Numbered from the stretch's first letter, positions 7,845 through 22,937 are shown. The stretch: DNA of 64,000 nt from Taeniopygia guttata (GCF_048771995.1 NC_133028.1:6507501-6571500), one strand, 5' to 3'. The notes: a model not told the origin generated them from the sequence alone. Translations and numbers: made by a program.

Positions 7845-10800
7845 GCCTACAGCACCCGGTATTCCCAGGCGGTCTCCCATCCAAGTACTAACCGGGCCCG
7901 ACCCTGCTTAGCTTCCGAGATCAGGCGAGACCGGCCGCTCTCAGGGCGGCAGGCCGTAGGCACCCGGCGGCCCCTCGGCGGCGGCCTTCAACCCACCACA
8001 CCACGCTCCGGGAAGAAGCTCAGAAGCCCACAGGGGCTTGACAAGCCCAACAGGGCCACCCCTGCCCACAAGGGGATCTAGAGACAGACCCCAGCCCAGT
8101 GCACACACACACAAGGGATAGAAAAAAAGCAAGGCCTACCTGCCTCTTCCCTCCTGCCCCCCACCTCGACTGCCCAAGGAAAAGCACGCGCCCCCCTCAG
8201 GAGGAAAAAGTAGCCTACAGCACCCGGTATTCCCAGGCGGTCTCCCATCCAAGTACTAACCGGGCCCGACCCTGCTTAGCTTCCGAGATCAGGCGAGACC
8301 GGCCGCTCTCAGGGCGGCAGGCCGTAGGCACCCGGCGGCCCCTCGGCGGCGGCCTTCAACCCACCACACCACGCTCCGGGAAGAAGCTCAGAAGCCCACA
8401 GGGGCTTGACAAGCCCAACAGGGCCACCCCTGCCCACAAGGGGATCTAGAGACAGACCCCAGCCCAGTGCACACACACACAAGGGATAGAAAAAAAGCAA
8501 GGCCTACCTGCCTCTTCCCTCCTGCCCCCCACCTCGACTGCCCAAGGAAAAGCACGCGCCCCCCTCAGGAGGAAAAAGTAGCCTACAGCACCCGGTATTC
8601 CCAGGCGGTCTCCCATCCAAGTACTAACCGGGCCCGACCCTGCTTAGCTTCCGAGATCAGGCGAGACCGGCCGCTCTCAGGGCGGCAGGCCGTAGGCACC
8701 CGGCGGCCCCTCGGCGGCGGCCTTCAACCCACCACACCACGCTCCGGGAAGAAGCTCAGAAGCCCACAGGGGCTTGACAAGCCCAACAGGGCCACCCCTG
8801 CCCACAAGGGGATCTAGAGACAGACCCCAGCCCAGTGCACACACACACAAGGGATAGAAAAAAAGCAAGGCCTACCTGCCTCTTCCCTCCTGCCCCCCAC
8901 CTCGACTGCCCAAGGAAAAGCACGCGCCCCCCTCAGGAGGAAAAAGTAGCCTACAGCACCCGGTATTCCCAGGCGGTCTCCCATCCAAGTACTAACCGGG
9001 CCCGACCCTGCTTAGCTTCCGAGATCAGGCGAGACCGGCCGCTCTCAGGGCGGCAGGCCGTAGGCACCCGGCGGCCCCTCGGCGGCGGCCTTCAACCCAC
9101 CACACCACGCTCCGGGAAGAAGCTCAGAAGCCCACAGGGGCTTGACAAGCCCAACAGGGCCACCCCTGCCCACAAGGGGATCTAGAGACAGACCCCAGCC
9201 CAGTGCACACACACACAAGGGATAGAAAAAAAGCAAGGCCTACCTGCCTCTTCCCTCCTGCCCCCCACCTCGACTGCCCAAGGAAAAGCACGCGCCCCCC
9301 TCAGGAGGAAAAAGTAGCCTACAGCACCCGGTATTCCCAGGCGGTCTCCCATCCAAGTACTAACCGGGCCCGACCCTGCTTAGCTTCCGAGATCAGGCGA
9401 GACCGGCCGCTCTCAGGGCGGCAGGCCGTAGGCACCCGGCGGCCCCTCGGCGGCGGCCTTCAACCCACCACACCACGCTCCGGGAAGAAGCTCAGAAGCC
9501 CACAGGGGCTTGACAAGCCCAACAGGGCCACCCCTGCCCACAAGGGGATCTAGAGACAGACCCCAGCCCAGTGCACACACACACAAGGGATAGAAAAAAA
9601 GCAAGGCCTACCTGCCTCTTCCCTCCTGCCCCCCACCTCGACTGCCCAAGGAAAAGCACGCGCCCCCCTCAGGAGGAAAAAGTAGCCTACAGCACCCGGT
9701 ATTCCCAGGCGGTCTCCCATCCAAGTACTAACCGGGCCCGACCCTGCTTAGCTTCCGAGATCAGGCGAGACCGGCCGCTCTCAGGGCGGCAGGCCGTAGG
9801 CACCCGGCGGCCCCTCGGCGGCGGCCTTCAACCCACCACACCACGCTCCGGGAAGAAGCTCAGAAGCCCACAGGGGCTTGACAAGCCCAACAGGGCCACC
9901 CCTGCCCACAAGGGGATCTAGAGACAGACCCCAGCCCAGTGCACACACACACAAGGGATAGAAAAAAAGCAAGGCCTACCTGCCTCTTCCCTCCTGCCCC
10001 CCACCTCGACTGCCCAAGGAAAAGCACGCGCCCCCCTCAGGAGGAAAAAGTAGCCTACAGCACCCGGTATTCCCAGGCGGTCTCCCATCCAAGTACTAAC
10101 CGGGCCCGACCCTGCTTAGCTTCCGAGATCAGGCGAGACCGGCCGCTCTCAGGGCGGCAGGCCGTAGGCACCCGGCGGCCCCTCGGCGGCGGCCTTCAAC
10201 CCACCACACCACGCTCCGGGAAGAAGCTCAGAAGCCCACAGGGGCTTGACAAGCCCAACAGGGCCACCCCTGCCCACAAGGGGATCTAGAGACAGACCCC
10301 AGCCCAGTGCACACACACACAAGGGATAGAAAAAAAGCAAGGCCTACCTGCCTCTTCCCTCCTGCCCCCCACCTCGACTGCCCAAGGAAAAGCACGCGCC
10401 CCCCTCAGGAGGAAAAAGTAGCCTACAGCACCCGGTATTCCCAGGCGGTCTCCCATCCAAGTACTAACCGGGCCCGACCCTGCTTAGCTTCCGAGATCAG
10501 GCGAGACCGGCCGCTCTCAGGGCGGCAGGCCGTAGGCACCCGGCGGCCCCTCGGCGGCGGCCTTCAACCCACCACACCACGCTCCGGGAAGAAGCTCAGA
10601 AGCCCACAGGGGCTTGACAAGCCCAACAGGGCCACCCCTGCCCACAAGGGGATCTAGAGACAGACCCCAGCCCAGTGCACACACACACAAGGGATAGAAA
10701 AAAAGCAAGGCCTACCTGCCTCTTCCCTCCTGCCCCCCACCTCGACTGCCCAAGGAAAAGCACGCGCCCCCCTCAGGAGGAAAAAGTAGCCTACAGCACC

Positions 10801-13800
10801 CGGTATTCCCAGGCGGTCTCCCATCCAAGTACTAACCGGGCCCGACCCTGCTTAGCTTCCGAGATCAGGCGAGACCGGCCGCTCTCAGGGCGGCAGGCCG
10901 TAGGCACCCGGCGGCCCCTCGGCGGCGGCCTTCAACCCACCACACCACGCTCCGGGAAGAAGCTCAGAAGCCCACAGGGGCTTGACAAGCCCAACAGGGC
11001 CACCCCTGCCCACAAGGGGATCTAGAGACAGACCCCAGCCCAGTGCACACACACACAAGGGATAGAAAAAAAGCAAGGCCTACCTGCCTCTTCCCTCCTG
11101 CCCCCCACCTCGACTGCCCAAGGAAAAGCACGCGCCCCCCTCAGGAGGAAAAAGTAGCCTACAGCACCCGGTATTCCCAGGCGGTCTCCCATCCAAGTAC
11201 TAACCGGGCCCGACCCTGCTTAGCTTCCGAGATCAGGCGAGACCGGCCGCTCTCAGGGCGGCAGGCCGTAGGCACCCGGCGGCCCCTCGGCGGCGGCCTT
11301 CAACCCACCACACCACGCTCCGGGAAGAAGCTCAGAAGCCCACAGGGGCTTGACAAGCCCAACAGGGCCACCCCTGCCCACAAGGGGATCTAGAGACAGA
11401 CCCCAGCCCAGTGCACACACACACAAGGGATAGAAAAAAAGCAAGGCCTACCTGCCTCTTCCCTCCTGCCCCCCACCTCGACTGCCCAAGGAAAAGCACG
11501 CGCCCCCCTCAGGAGGAAAAAGTAGCCTACAGCACCCGGTATTCCCAGGCGGTCTCCCATCCAAGTACTAACCGGGCCCGACCCTGCTTAGCTTCCGAGA
11601 TCAGGCGAGACCGGCCGCTCTCAGGGCGGCAGGCCGTAGGCACCCGGCGGCCCCTCGGCGGCGGCCTTCAACCCACCACACCACGCTCCGGGAAGAAGCT
11701 CAGAAGCCCACAGGGGCTTGACAAGCCCAACAGGGCCACCCCTGCCCACAAGGGGATCTAGAGACAGACCCCAGCCCAGTGCACACACACACAAGGGATA
11801 GAAAAAAAGCAAGGCCTACCTGCCTCTTCCCTCCTGCCCCCCACCTCGACTGCCCAAGGAAAAGCACGCGCCCCCCTCAGGAGGAAAAAGTAGCCTACAG
11901 CACCCGGTATTCCCAGGCGGTCTCCCATCCAAGTACTAACCGGGCCCGACCCTGCTTAGCTTCCGAGATCAGGCGAGACCGGCCGCTCTCAGGGCGGCAG
12001 GCCGTAGGCACCCGGCGGCCCCTCGGCGGCGGCCTTCAACCCACCACACCACGCTCCGGGAAGAAGCTCAGAAGCCCACAGGGGCTTGACAAGCCCAACA
12101 GGGCCACCCCTGCCCACAAGGGGATCTAGAGACAGACCCCAGCCCAGTGCACACACACACAAGGGATAGAAAAAAAGCAAGGCCTACCTGCCTCTTCCCT
12201 CCTGCCCCCCACCTCGACTGCCCAAGGAAAAGCACGCGCCCCCCTCAGGAGGAAAAAGTAGCCTACAGCACCCGGTATTCCCAGGCGGTCTCCCATCCAA
12301 GTACTAACCGGGCCCGACCCTGCTTAGCTTCCGAGATCAGGCGAGACCGGCCGCTCTCAGGGCGGCAGGCCGTAGGCACCCGGCGGCCCCTCGGCGGCGG
12401 CCTTCAACCCACCACACCACGCTCCGGGAAGAAGCTCAGAAGCCCACAGGGGCTTGACAAGCCCAACAGGGCCACCCCTGCCCACAAGGGGATCTAGAGA
12501 CAGACCCCAGCCCAGTGCACACACACACAAGGGATAGAAAAAAAGCAAGGCCTACCTGCCTCTTCCCTCCTGCCCCCCACCTCGACTGCCCAAGGAAAAG
12601 CACGCGCCCCCCTCAGGAGGAAAAAGTAGCCTACAGCACCCGGTATTCCCAGGCGGTCTCCCATCCAAGTACTAACCGGGCCCGACCCTGCTTAGCTTCC
12701 GAGATCAGGCGAGACCGGCCGCTCTCAGGGCGGCAGGCCGTAGGCACCCGGCGGCCCCTCGGCGGCGGCCTTCAACCCACCACACCACGCTCCGGGAAGA
12801 AGCTCAGAAGCCCACAGGGGCTTGACAAGCCCAACAGGGCCACCCCTGCCCACAAGGGGATCTAGAGACAGACCACAGCCCAGTGCACACACACACAAGG
12901 GATAGAAAAAAAGCAAGGCCTACCTGCCTCTTCCCTCCTGCCCCCCACCTCGACTGCCCAAGGAAAAGCACGCGCCCCCCTCAGGAGGAAAAAGTAGCCT
13001 ACAGCACCCGGTATTCCCAGGCGGTCTCCCATCCAAGTACTAACCGGGCCCGACCCTGCTTAGCTTCCGAGATCAGGCGAGACCGGCCGCTCTCAGGGCG
13101 GCAGGCCGTAGGCACCCGGCGGCCCCTCGGCGGCGGCCTTCAACCCACCACACCACGCTCCGGGAAGAAGCTCAGAAGCCCACAGGGGCTTGACAAGCCC
13201 AACAGGGCCACCCCTGCCCACAAGGGGATCTAGAGACAGACCCCAGCCCAGTGCACACACACACAAGGGATAGAAAAAAAGCAAGGCCTACCTGCCTCTT
13301 CCCTCCTGCCCCCCACCTCGACTGCCCAAGGAAAAGCACGCGCCCCCCTCAGGAGGAAAAAGTAGCCTACAGCACCCGGTATTCCCAGGCGGTCTCCCAT
13401 CCAAGTACTAACCGGGCCCGACCCTGCTTAGCTTCCGAGATCAGGCGAGACCGGCCGCTCTCAGGGCGGCAGGCCGTAGGCACCCGGTGGCCCCTCGGCG
13501 GCGGCCTTCAACCCACCACACCACGCTCCGGGAAGAAGCTCAGAAGCCCACAGGGGCTTGACAAGCCCAACAGGGCCACCCCTGCCCACAAGGGGATCTA
13601 GAGACAGACCCCAGCCCAGTGCACACACACACAAGGGATAGAAAAAAAGCAAGGCCTACCTGCCTCTTCCCTCCTGCCCCCCACCTCGACTGCCCAAGGA
13701 AAAGCACGCGCCCCCCTCAGGAGGAAAAAGTAGCCTACAGCACCCGGTATTCCCAGGCGGTCTCCCATCCAAGTACTAACCGGGCCCGACCCTGCTTAGC

Positions 13801-16800
13801 TTCCGAGATCAGGCGAGACCGGCCGCTCTCAGGGCGGCAGGCCGTAGGCACCCGGCGGCCCCTCGGCGGCGGCCTTCAACCCACCACACCACGCTCCGGG
13901 AAGAAGCTCAGAAGCCCACAGGGGCTTGACAAGCCCAACAGGGCCACCCCTGCCCACAAGGGGATCTAGAGACAGACCCCAGCCCAGTGCACACACACAC
14001 AAGGGATAGAAAAAAAGCAAGGCCTACCTGCCTCTTCCCTCCTGCCCCCCACCTCGACTGCCCAAGGAAAAGCACGCGCCCCCCTCAGGAGGAAAAAGTA
14101 GCCTACAGCACCCGGTATTCCCAGGCGGTCTCCCATCCAAGTACTAACCGGGCCCGACCCTGCTTAGCTTCCGAGATCAGGCGAGACCGGCCGCTCTCAG
14201 GGCGGCAGGCCGTAGGCACCCGGCGGCCCCTCGGCGGCGGCCTTCAACCCACCACACCACGCTCCGGGAAGAAGCTCAGAAGCCCACAGGGGCTTGACAA
14301 GCCCAACAGGGCCACCCCTGCCCACAAGGGGATCTAGAGACAGACCCCAGCCCAGTGCACACACACACAAGGGATAGAAAAAAAGCAAGGCCTACCTGCC
14401 TCTTCCCTCCTGCCCCCCACCTCGACTGCCCAAGGAAAAGCACGCGCCCCCCTCAGGAGGAAAAAGTAGCCTACAGCACCCGGTATTCCCAGGCGGTCTC
14501 CCATCCAAGTACTAACCGGGCCCGACCCTGCTTAGCTTCCGAGATCAGGCGAGACCGGCCGCTCTCAGGGCGGCAGGCCGTAGGCACCCGGCGGCCCCTC
14601 GGCGGCGGCCTTCAACCCACCACACCACGCTCCGGGAAGAAGCTCAGAAGCCCACAGGGGCTTGACAAGCCCAACAGGGCCACCCCTGCCCACAAGGGGA
14701 TCTAGAGACAGACCCCAGCCCAGTGCACACACACACAAGGGATAGAAAAAAAGCAAGGCCTACCTGCCTCTTCCCTCCTGCCCCCCACCTCGACTGCCCA
14801 AGGAAAAGCACGCGCCCCCCTCAGGAGGAAAAAGTAGCCTACAGCACCCGGTATTCCCAGGCGGTCTCCCATCCAAGTACTAACCGGGCCCGACCCTGCT
14901 TAGCTTCCGAGATCAGGCGAGACCGGCCGCTCTCAGGGCGGCAGGCCGTAGGCACCCGGCGGCCCCTCGGCGGCGGCCTTCAACCCACCACACCACGCTC
15001 CGGGAAGAAGCTCAGAAGCCCACAGGGGCTTGACAAGCCCAACAGGGCCACCCCTGCCCACAAGGGGATCTAGAGACAGACCCCAGCCCAGTGCACACAC
15101 ACACAAGGGATAGAAAAAAAGCAAGGCCTACCTGCCTCTTCCCTCCTGCCCCCCACCTCGACTGCCCAAGGAAAAGCACGCGCCCCCCTCAGGAGGAAAA
15201 AGTAGCCTACAGCACCCGGTATTCCCAGGCGGTCTCCCATCCAAGTACTAACCGGGCCCGACCCTGCTTAGCTTCCGAGATCAGGCGAGACCGGCCGCTC
15301 TCAGGGCGGCAGGCCGTAGGCACCCGGCGGCCCCTCGGCGGCGGCCTTCAACCCACCACACCACGCTCCGGGAAGAAGCTCAGAAGCCCACAGGGGCTTG
15401 ACAAGCCCAACAGGGCCACCCCTGCCCACAAGGGGATCTAGAGACAGACCCCAGCCCAGTGCACACACACACAAGGGATAGAAAAAAAGCAAGGCCTACC
15501 TGCCTCTTCCCTCCTGCCCCCCACCTCGACTGCCCAAGGAAAAGCACGCGCCCCCCTCAGGAGGAAAAAGTAGCCTACAGCACCCGGTATTCCCAGGCGG
15601 TCTCCCATCCAAGTACTAACCGGGCCCGACCCTGCTTAGCTTCCGAGATCAGGCGAGACCGGCCGCTCTCAGGGCGGCAGGCCGTAGGCACCCGGCGGCC
15701 CCTCGGCGGCGGCCTTCAACCCACCACACCACGCTCCAGGAAGAAGCTCAGAAGCCCACAGGGGCTTGACAAGCCCAACAGGGCCACCCCTGCCCACAAG
15801 GGGATCTAGAGACAGACCCCAGCCCAGTGCACACACACACAAGGGATAGAAAAAAAGCAAGGCCTACCTGCCTCTTCCCTCCTGCCCCCCACCTCGACTG
15901 CCCAAGGAAAAGCACGCGCCCCCCTCAGGAGGAAAAAGTAGCCTACAGCACCCGGTATTCCCAGGCGGTCTCCCATCCAAGTACTAACCGGGCCCGACCC
16001 TGCTTAGCTTCCGAGATCAGGCGAGACCGGCCGCTCTCAGGGCGGCAGGCCGTAGGCACCCGGCGGCCCCTCGGCGGCGGCCTTCAACCCACCACACCAC
16101 GCTCCGGGAAGAAGCTCAGAAGCCCACAGGGGCTTGACAAGCCCAACAGGGCCACCCCTGCCCACAAGGGGATCTAGAGACAGACCCCAGCCCAGTGCAC
16201 ACACACACAAGGGATAGAAAAAAAGCAAGGCCTACCTGCCTCTTCCCTCCTGCCCCCCACCTCGACTGCCCAAGGAAAAGCACGCGCCCCCCTCAGGAGG
16301 AAAAAGTAGCCTACAGCACCCGGTATTCCCAGGCGGTCTCCCATCCAAGTACTAACCGGGCCCGACCCTGCTTAGCTTCCGAGATCAGGCGAGACCGGCC
16401 GCTCTCAGGGCGGCAGGCCGTAGGCACCCGGCGGCCCCTCGGCGGCGGCCTTCAACCCACCACACCACGCTCCGGGAAGAAGCTCAGAAGCCCACAGGGG
16501 CTTGACAAGCCCAACAGGGCCACCCCTGCCCACAAGGGGATCTAGAGACAGACCCCAGCCCAGTGCACACACACACAAGGGATAGAAAAAAAGCAAGGCC
16601 TACCTGCCTCTTCCCTCCTGCCCCCCACCTCGACTGCCCAAGGAAAAGCACGCGCCCCCCTCAGGAGGAAAAAGTAGCCTACAGCACCCGGTATTCCCAG
16701 GCGGTCTCCCATCCAAGTACTAACCGGGCCCGACCCTGCTTAGCTTCCGAGATCAGGCGAGACCGGCCGCTCTCAGGGCGGCAGGCCGTAGGCACCCGGC

Positions 16801-19800
16801 GGCCCCTCGGCGGCGGCCTTCAACCCACCACACCACGCTCCGGGAAGAAGCTCAGAAGCCCACAGGGGCTTGACAAGCCCAACAGGGCCACCCCTGCCCA
16901 CAAGGGGATCTAGAGACAGACCCCAGCCCAGTGCACACACACACAAGGGATAGAAAAAAAGCAAGGCCTACCTGCCTCTTCCCTCCTGCCCCCCACCTCG
17001 ACTGCCCAAGGAAAAGCACGCGCCCCCCTCAGGAGGAAAAAGTAGCCTACAGCACCCGGTATTCCCAGGCGGTCTCCCATCCAAGTACTAACCGGGCCCG
17101 ACCCTGCTTAGCTTCCGAGATCAGGCGAGACCGGCCGCTCTCAGGGCGGCAGGCCGTAGGCACCCGGCGGCCCCTCGGCGGCGGCCTTCAACCCACCACA
17201 CCACGCTCCGGGAAGAAGCTCAGAAGCCCACAGGGGCTTGACAAGCCCAACAGGGCCACCCCTGCCCACAAGGGGATCTAGAGACAGACCCCAGCCCAGT
17301 GCACACACACACAAGGGATAGAAAAAAAGCAAGGCCTACCTGCCTCTTCCCTCCTGCCCCCCACCTCGACTGCCCAAGGAAAAGCACGCGCCCCCCTCAG
17401 GAGGAAAAAGTAGCCTACAGCACCCGGTATTCCCAGGCGGTCTCCCATCCAAGTACTAACCGGGCCCGACCCTGCTTAGCTTCCGAGATCAGGCGAGACC
17501 GGCCGCTCTCAGGGCGGCAGGCCGTAGGCACCCGGCGGCCCCTCGGCGGCGGCCTTCAACCCACCACACCACGCTCCGGGAAGAAGCTCAGAAGCCCACA
17601 GGGGCTTGACAAGCCCAACAGGGCCACCCCTGCCCACAAGGGGATCTAGAGACAGACCCCAGCCCAGTGCACACACACACAAGGGATAGAAAAAAAGCAA
17701 GGCCTACCTGCCTCTTCCCTCCTGCCCCCCACCTCGACTGCCCAAGGAAAAGCACGCGCCCCCCTCAGGAGGAAAAAGTAGCCTACAGCACCCGGTATTC
17801 CCAGGCGGTCTCCCATCCAAGTACTAACCGGGCCCGACCCTGCTTAGCTTCCGAGATCAGGCGAGACCGGCCGCTCTCAGGGCGGCAGGCCGTAGGCACC
17901 CGGCGGCCCCTCGGCGGCGGCCTTCAACCCACCACACCACGCTCCGGGAAGAAGCTCAGAAGCCCACAGGGGCTTGACAAGCCCAACAGGGCCACCCCTG
18001 CCCACAAGGGGATCTAGAGACAGACCCCAGCCCAGTGCACACACACACAAGGGATAGAAAAAAAGCAAGGCCTACCTGCCTCTTCCCTCCTGCCCCCCAC
18101 CTCGACTGCCCAAGGAAAAGCACGCGCCCCCCTCAGGAGGAAAAAGTAGCCTACAGCACCCGGTATTCCCAGGCGGTCTCCCATCCAAGTACTAACCGGG
18201 CCCGACCCTGCTTAGCTTCCGAGATCAGGCGAGACCGGCCGCTCTCAGGGCGGCAGGCCGTAGGCACCCGGCGGCCCCTCGGCGGCGGCCTTCAACCCAC
18301 CACACCACGCTCCGGGAAGAAGCTCAGAAGCCCACAGGGGCTTGACAAGCCCAACAGGGCCACCCCTGCCCACAAGGGGATCTAGAGACAGACCCCAGCC
18401 CAGTGCACACACACACAAGGGATAGAAAAAAAGCAAGGCCTACCTGCCTCTTCCCTCCTGCCCCCCACCTCGACTGCCCAAGGAAAAGCACGCGCCCCCC
18501 TCAGGAGGAAAAAGTAGCCTACAGCACCCGGTATTCCCAGGCGGTCTCCCATCCAAGTACTAACCGGGCCCGACCCTGCTTAGCTTCCGAGATCAGGCGA
18601 GACCGGCCGCTCTCAGGGCGGCAGGCCGTAGGCACCCGGCGGCCCCTCGGCGGCGGCCTTCAACCCACCACACCACGCTCCGGGAAGAAGCTCAGAAGCC
18701 CACAGGGGCTTGACAAGCCCAACAGGGCCACCCCTGCCCACAAGGGGATCTAGAGACAGACCCCAGCCCAGTGCACACACACACAAGGGATAGAAAAAAA
18801 GCAAGGCCTACCTGCCTCTTCCCTCCTGCCCCCCACCTCGACTGCCCAAGGAAAAGCACGCGCCCCCCTCAGGAGGAAAAAGTAGCCTACAGCACCCGGT
18901 ATTCCCAGGCGGTCTCCCATCCAAGTACTAACCGGGCCCGACCCTGCTTAGCTTCCGAGATCAGGCGAGACCGGCCGCTCTCAGGGCGGCAGGCCGTAGG
19001 CACCCGGCGGCCCCTCGGCGGCGGCCTTCAACCCACCACACCACGCTCCGGGAAGAAGCTCAGAAGCCCACAGGGGCTTGACAAGCCCAACAGGGCCACC
19101 CCTGCCCACAAGGGGATCTAGAGACAGACCCCAGCCCAGTGCACACACACACAAGGGATAGAAAAAAAGCAAGGCCTACCTGCCTCTTCCCTCCTGCCCC
19201 CCACCTCGACTGCCCAAGGAAAAGCACGCGCCCCCCTCAGGAGGAAAAAGTAGCCTACAGCACCCGGTATTCCCAGGCGGTCTCCCATCCAAGTACTAAC
19301 CGGGCCCGACCCTGCTTAGCTTCCGAGATCAGGCGAGACCGGCCGCTCTCAGGGCGGCAGGCCGTAGGCACCCGGCGGCCCCTCGGCGGCGGCCTTCAAC
19401 CCACCACACCACGCTCCGGGAAGAAGCTCAGAAGCCCACAGGGGCTTGACAAGCCCAACAGGGCCACCCCTGCCCACAAGGGGATCTAGAGACAGACCCC
19501 AGCCCAGTGCACACACACACAAGGGATAGAAAAAAAGCAAGGCCTACCTGCCTCTTCCCTCCTGCCCCCCACCTCGACTGCCCAAGGAAAAGCACGCGCC
19601 CCCCTCAGGAGGAAAAAGTAGCCTACAGCACCCGGTATTCCCAGGCGGTCTCCCATCCAAGTACTAACCGGGCCCGACCCTGCTTAGCTTCCGAGATCAG
19701 GCGAGACCGGCCGCTCTCAGGGCGGCAGGCCGTAGGCACCCGGCGGCCCCTCGGCGGCGGCCTTCAACCCACCACACCACGCTCCGGGAAGAAGCTCAGA

Positions 19801-20473
19801 AGCCCACAGGGGCTTGACAAGCCCAACAGGGCCACCCCTGCCCACAAGGGGATCTAGAGACAGACCCCAGCCCAGTGCACACACACACAAGGGATAGAAA
19901 AAAAGCAAGGCCTACCTGCCTCTTCCCTCCTGCCCCCCACCTCGACTGCCCAAGGAAAAGCACGCGCCCCCCTCAGGAGGAAAAAGTAGCCTACAGCACC
20001 CGGTATTCCCAGGCGGTCTCCCATCCAAGTACTAACCGGGCCCGACCCTGCTTAGCTTCCGAGATCAGGCGAGACCGGCCGCTCTCAGGGCGGCAGGCCG
20101 TAGGCACCCGGCGGCCCCTCGGCGGCGGCCTTCAACCCACCACACCACGCTCCGGGAAGAAGCTCAGAAGCCCACAGGGGCTTGACAAGCCCAACAGGGC
20201 CACCCCTGCCCACAAGGGGATCTAGAGACAGACCCCAGCCCAGTGCACACACACACAAGGGATAGAAAAAAAGCAAGGCCTACCTGCCTCTTCCCTCCTG
20301 CCCCCCACCTCGACTGCCCAAGGAAAAGCACGCGCCCCCCTCAGGAGGAAAAAGTAGCCTACAGCACCCGGTATTCCCAGGCGGTCTCCCATCCAAGTAC
20401 TAACCGGGCCCGACCCTGCTTAGCTTCCGAGATCAGGCGAGACCGGCCGCTCTCAGGGCGGCAGGCCGTAGGC
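7845..20473 (-). rRNA. 5S rRNA genes, copies 2-36 (35 genes, exact 368-bp period)
   Basis: The genes start at 7477+368(n-1) and each is 117 bp. I saw no difference from copy 1 inside any gene, and no indel in any spacer. Spacer substitutions noticed: C to A at 12875 (130 bp upstream of copy 15), C to T at 13488 (position -7 of copy 17) and G to A at 15738 (49 bp upstream of copy 23). Confidence 0.95.
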
Positions 20474-20726
20474 ACCCGGCGGCCCCTCGGCGGCGGCCTT
20501 CAACCCACCACACCACGCTCCGGGAAGAAGCTCAGAAGCCCACAGGGGCTTGACAAGCCCAACAGGGCCACCCCTGCCCACAAGGGGATCTAGAGACAGA
20601 CCCCAGCCCAGTGCACACACACACACAAGGGATAGAAAAAAAGCAAGGCCTACCTGCCTCTTCCCTCCTGCCCCCCACCTCGACTGCCCAAGGAAAAGCA
20701 CGCGCCCCCCTCAGGAGGAAAAAGTA

Positions 20727-20843
20727 GCCTACAGCACCCGGTATTCCCAGGCGGTCTCCCATCCAAGTACTAACCGGGCCCGACCCTGCTTAGCTTCCGA
20801 GATCAGGCGAGACCGGCCGCTCTCAGGGCGGCAGGCCATAGGC
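20727..20843 (-). rRNA. 5S rRNA gene, copy 37, with C6U in helix I
   Basis: A G to A change at 20838 (plus strand) makes RNA position 6 a U. It faces G113, so the pair becomes a wobble U-G and helix I should still form. The change is at a CpG. The 2-bp longer CA tract lies just to the left of this gene. Confidence 0.93.
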
Positions 20844-21094
20844 ACCCGGCGGCCCCTCGGCGGCGGCCTTCAACCCACCACACCACGCTCCGGGAAGAAG
20901 CTCAGAAGCCCACAGGGGCTTGACAAGCCCAACAGGGCCACCCCTGCCCACAAGGGGATCTAGAGACAGACCCCAGCCCAGTGCACACACACACAAGGGA
21001 TAGAAAAAAAGCAAGGCCTACCTGCCTCTTCCCTCCTGCCCCCCACCTCGACTGCCCAAGGAAAAGCACGCGCCCCCCTCAGGAGGAAAAAGTA

Positions 21095-22686
21095 GCCTAC
21101 AGCACCCGGTATTCCCAGGCGGTCTCCCATCCAAGTACTAACCGGGCCCGACCCTGCTTAGCTTCCGAGATCAGGCGAGACCGGCCGCTCTCAGGGCGGC
21201 AGGCCGTAGGCACCCGGCGGCCCCTCGGCGGCGGCCTTCAACCCACCACACCACGCTCCGGGAAGAAGCTCAGAAGCCCACAGGGGCTTGACAAGCCCAA
21301 CAGGGCCACCCCTGCCCACAAGGGGATCTAGAGACAGACCCCAGCCCAGTGCACACACACACAAGGGATAGAAAAAAAGCAAGGCCTACCTGCCTCTTCC
21401 CTCCTGCCCCCCACCTCGACTGCCCAAGGAAAAGCACGCGCCCCCCTCAGGAGGAAAAAGTAGCCTACAGCACCCGGTATTCCCAGGCGGTCTCCCATCC
21501 AAGTACTAACCGGGCCCGACCCTGCTTAGCTTCCGAGATCAGGCGAGACCGGCCGCTCTCAGGGCGGCAGGCCGTAGGCACCCGGCGGCCCCTCGGCGGC
21601 GGCCTTCAACCCACCACACCACGCTCCGGGAAGAAGCTCAGAAGCCCACAGGGGCTTGACAAGCCCAACAGGGCCACCCCTGCCCACAAGGGGATCTAGA
21701 GACAGACCCCAGCCCAGTGCACACACACACACAAGGGATAGAAAAAAAGCAAGGCCTACCTGCCTCTTCCCTCCTGCCCCCCACCTCGACTGCCCAAGGA
21801 AAAGCACGCGCCCCCCTCAGGAGGAAAAAGTAGCCTACAGCACCCGGTATTCCCAGGCGGTCTCCCATCCAAGTACTAACCGGGCCCGACCCTGCTTAGC
21901 TTCCGAGATCAGGCGAGACCGGCCGCTCTCAGGGCGGCAGGCCGTAGGCACCCGGCGGCCCCTCGGCGGCGGCCTTCAACCCACCACACCACGCTCCGGG
22001 AAGAAGCTCAGAAGCCCACAGGGGCTTGACAAGCCCAACAGGGCCACCCCTGCCCACAAGGGGATCTAGAGACAGACCCCAGCCCAGTGCACACACACAC
22101 ACAAGGGATAGAAAAAAAGCAAGGCCTACCTGCCTCTTCCCTCCTGCCCCCCACCTCGACTGCCCAAGGAAAAGCACGCGCCCCCCTCAGGAGGAAAAAG
22201 TAGCCTACAGCACCCGGTATTCCCAGGCGGTCTCCCATCCAAGTACTAACCGGGCCCGACCCTGCTTAGCTTCCGAGATCAGGCGAGACCGGCCGCTCTC
22301 AGGGCGGCAGGCCGTAGGCACCCGGCGGCCCCTCGGCGGCGGCCTTCAACCCACCACACCACGCTCCGGGAAGAAGCTCAGAAGCCCACAGGGGCTTGAC
22401 AAGCCCAACAGGGCCACCCCTGCCCACAAGGGGATCTAGAGACAGACCCCAGCCCAGTGCACACACACACAAGGGATAGAAAAAAGCAAGGCCTACCTGC
22501 CTCTTCCCTCCTGCCCCCCACCTCGACTGCCCAAGGAAAAGCACGCGCCCCCCTCAGGAGGAAAAAGTAGCCTACAGCACCCGGTATTCCCAGGCGGTCT
22601 CCCATCCAAGTACTAACCGGGCCCGACCCTGCTTAGCTTCCGAGATCAGGCGAGACCGGCCGCTCTCAGGGCGGCAGGCCGTAGGC
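21095..22686 (-). rRNA. 5S rRNA genes, copies 38-42 (5 genes, unit length variable)
   Basis: Starts are 21095, 21463, 21833, 22203 and 22570, each 117 bp and of consensus type. The 2-bp steps come from (CA)7 tracts near 21721 and 22091, and the 1-bp loss before copy 42 from an A6 tract. Copy 42 has the -7 variant (T at 22693). Confidence 0.94.
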
Positions 22687-22937
22687 ACCCGGTGGCCCCT
22701 CGGCGGCGGCCTTCAACCCACCACACCACGCTCCGGGAAGAAGCTCAGAAGCCCACAGGGGCTTGACAAGCCCAACAGGGCCACCCCTGCCCACAAGGGG
22801 ATCTAGAGACAGACCCCAGCCCAGTGCACACACACACAAGGGATAGAAAAAAAGCAAGGCCTACCTGCCTCTTCCCTCCTGCCCCCCACCTCGACTGCCC
22901 AAGGAAAAGCACGCGCCCCCCTCAGGAGGAAAAAGTA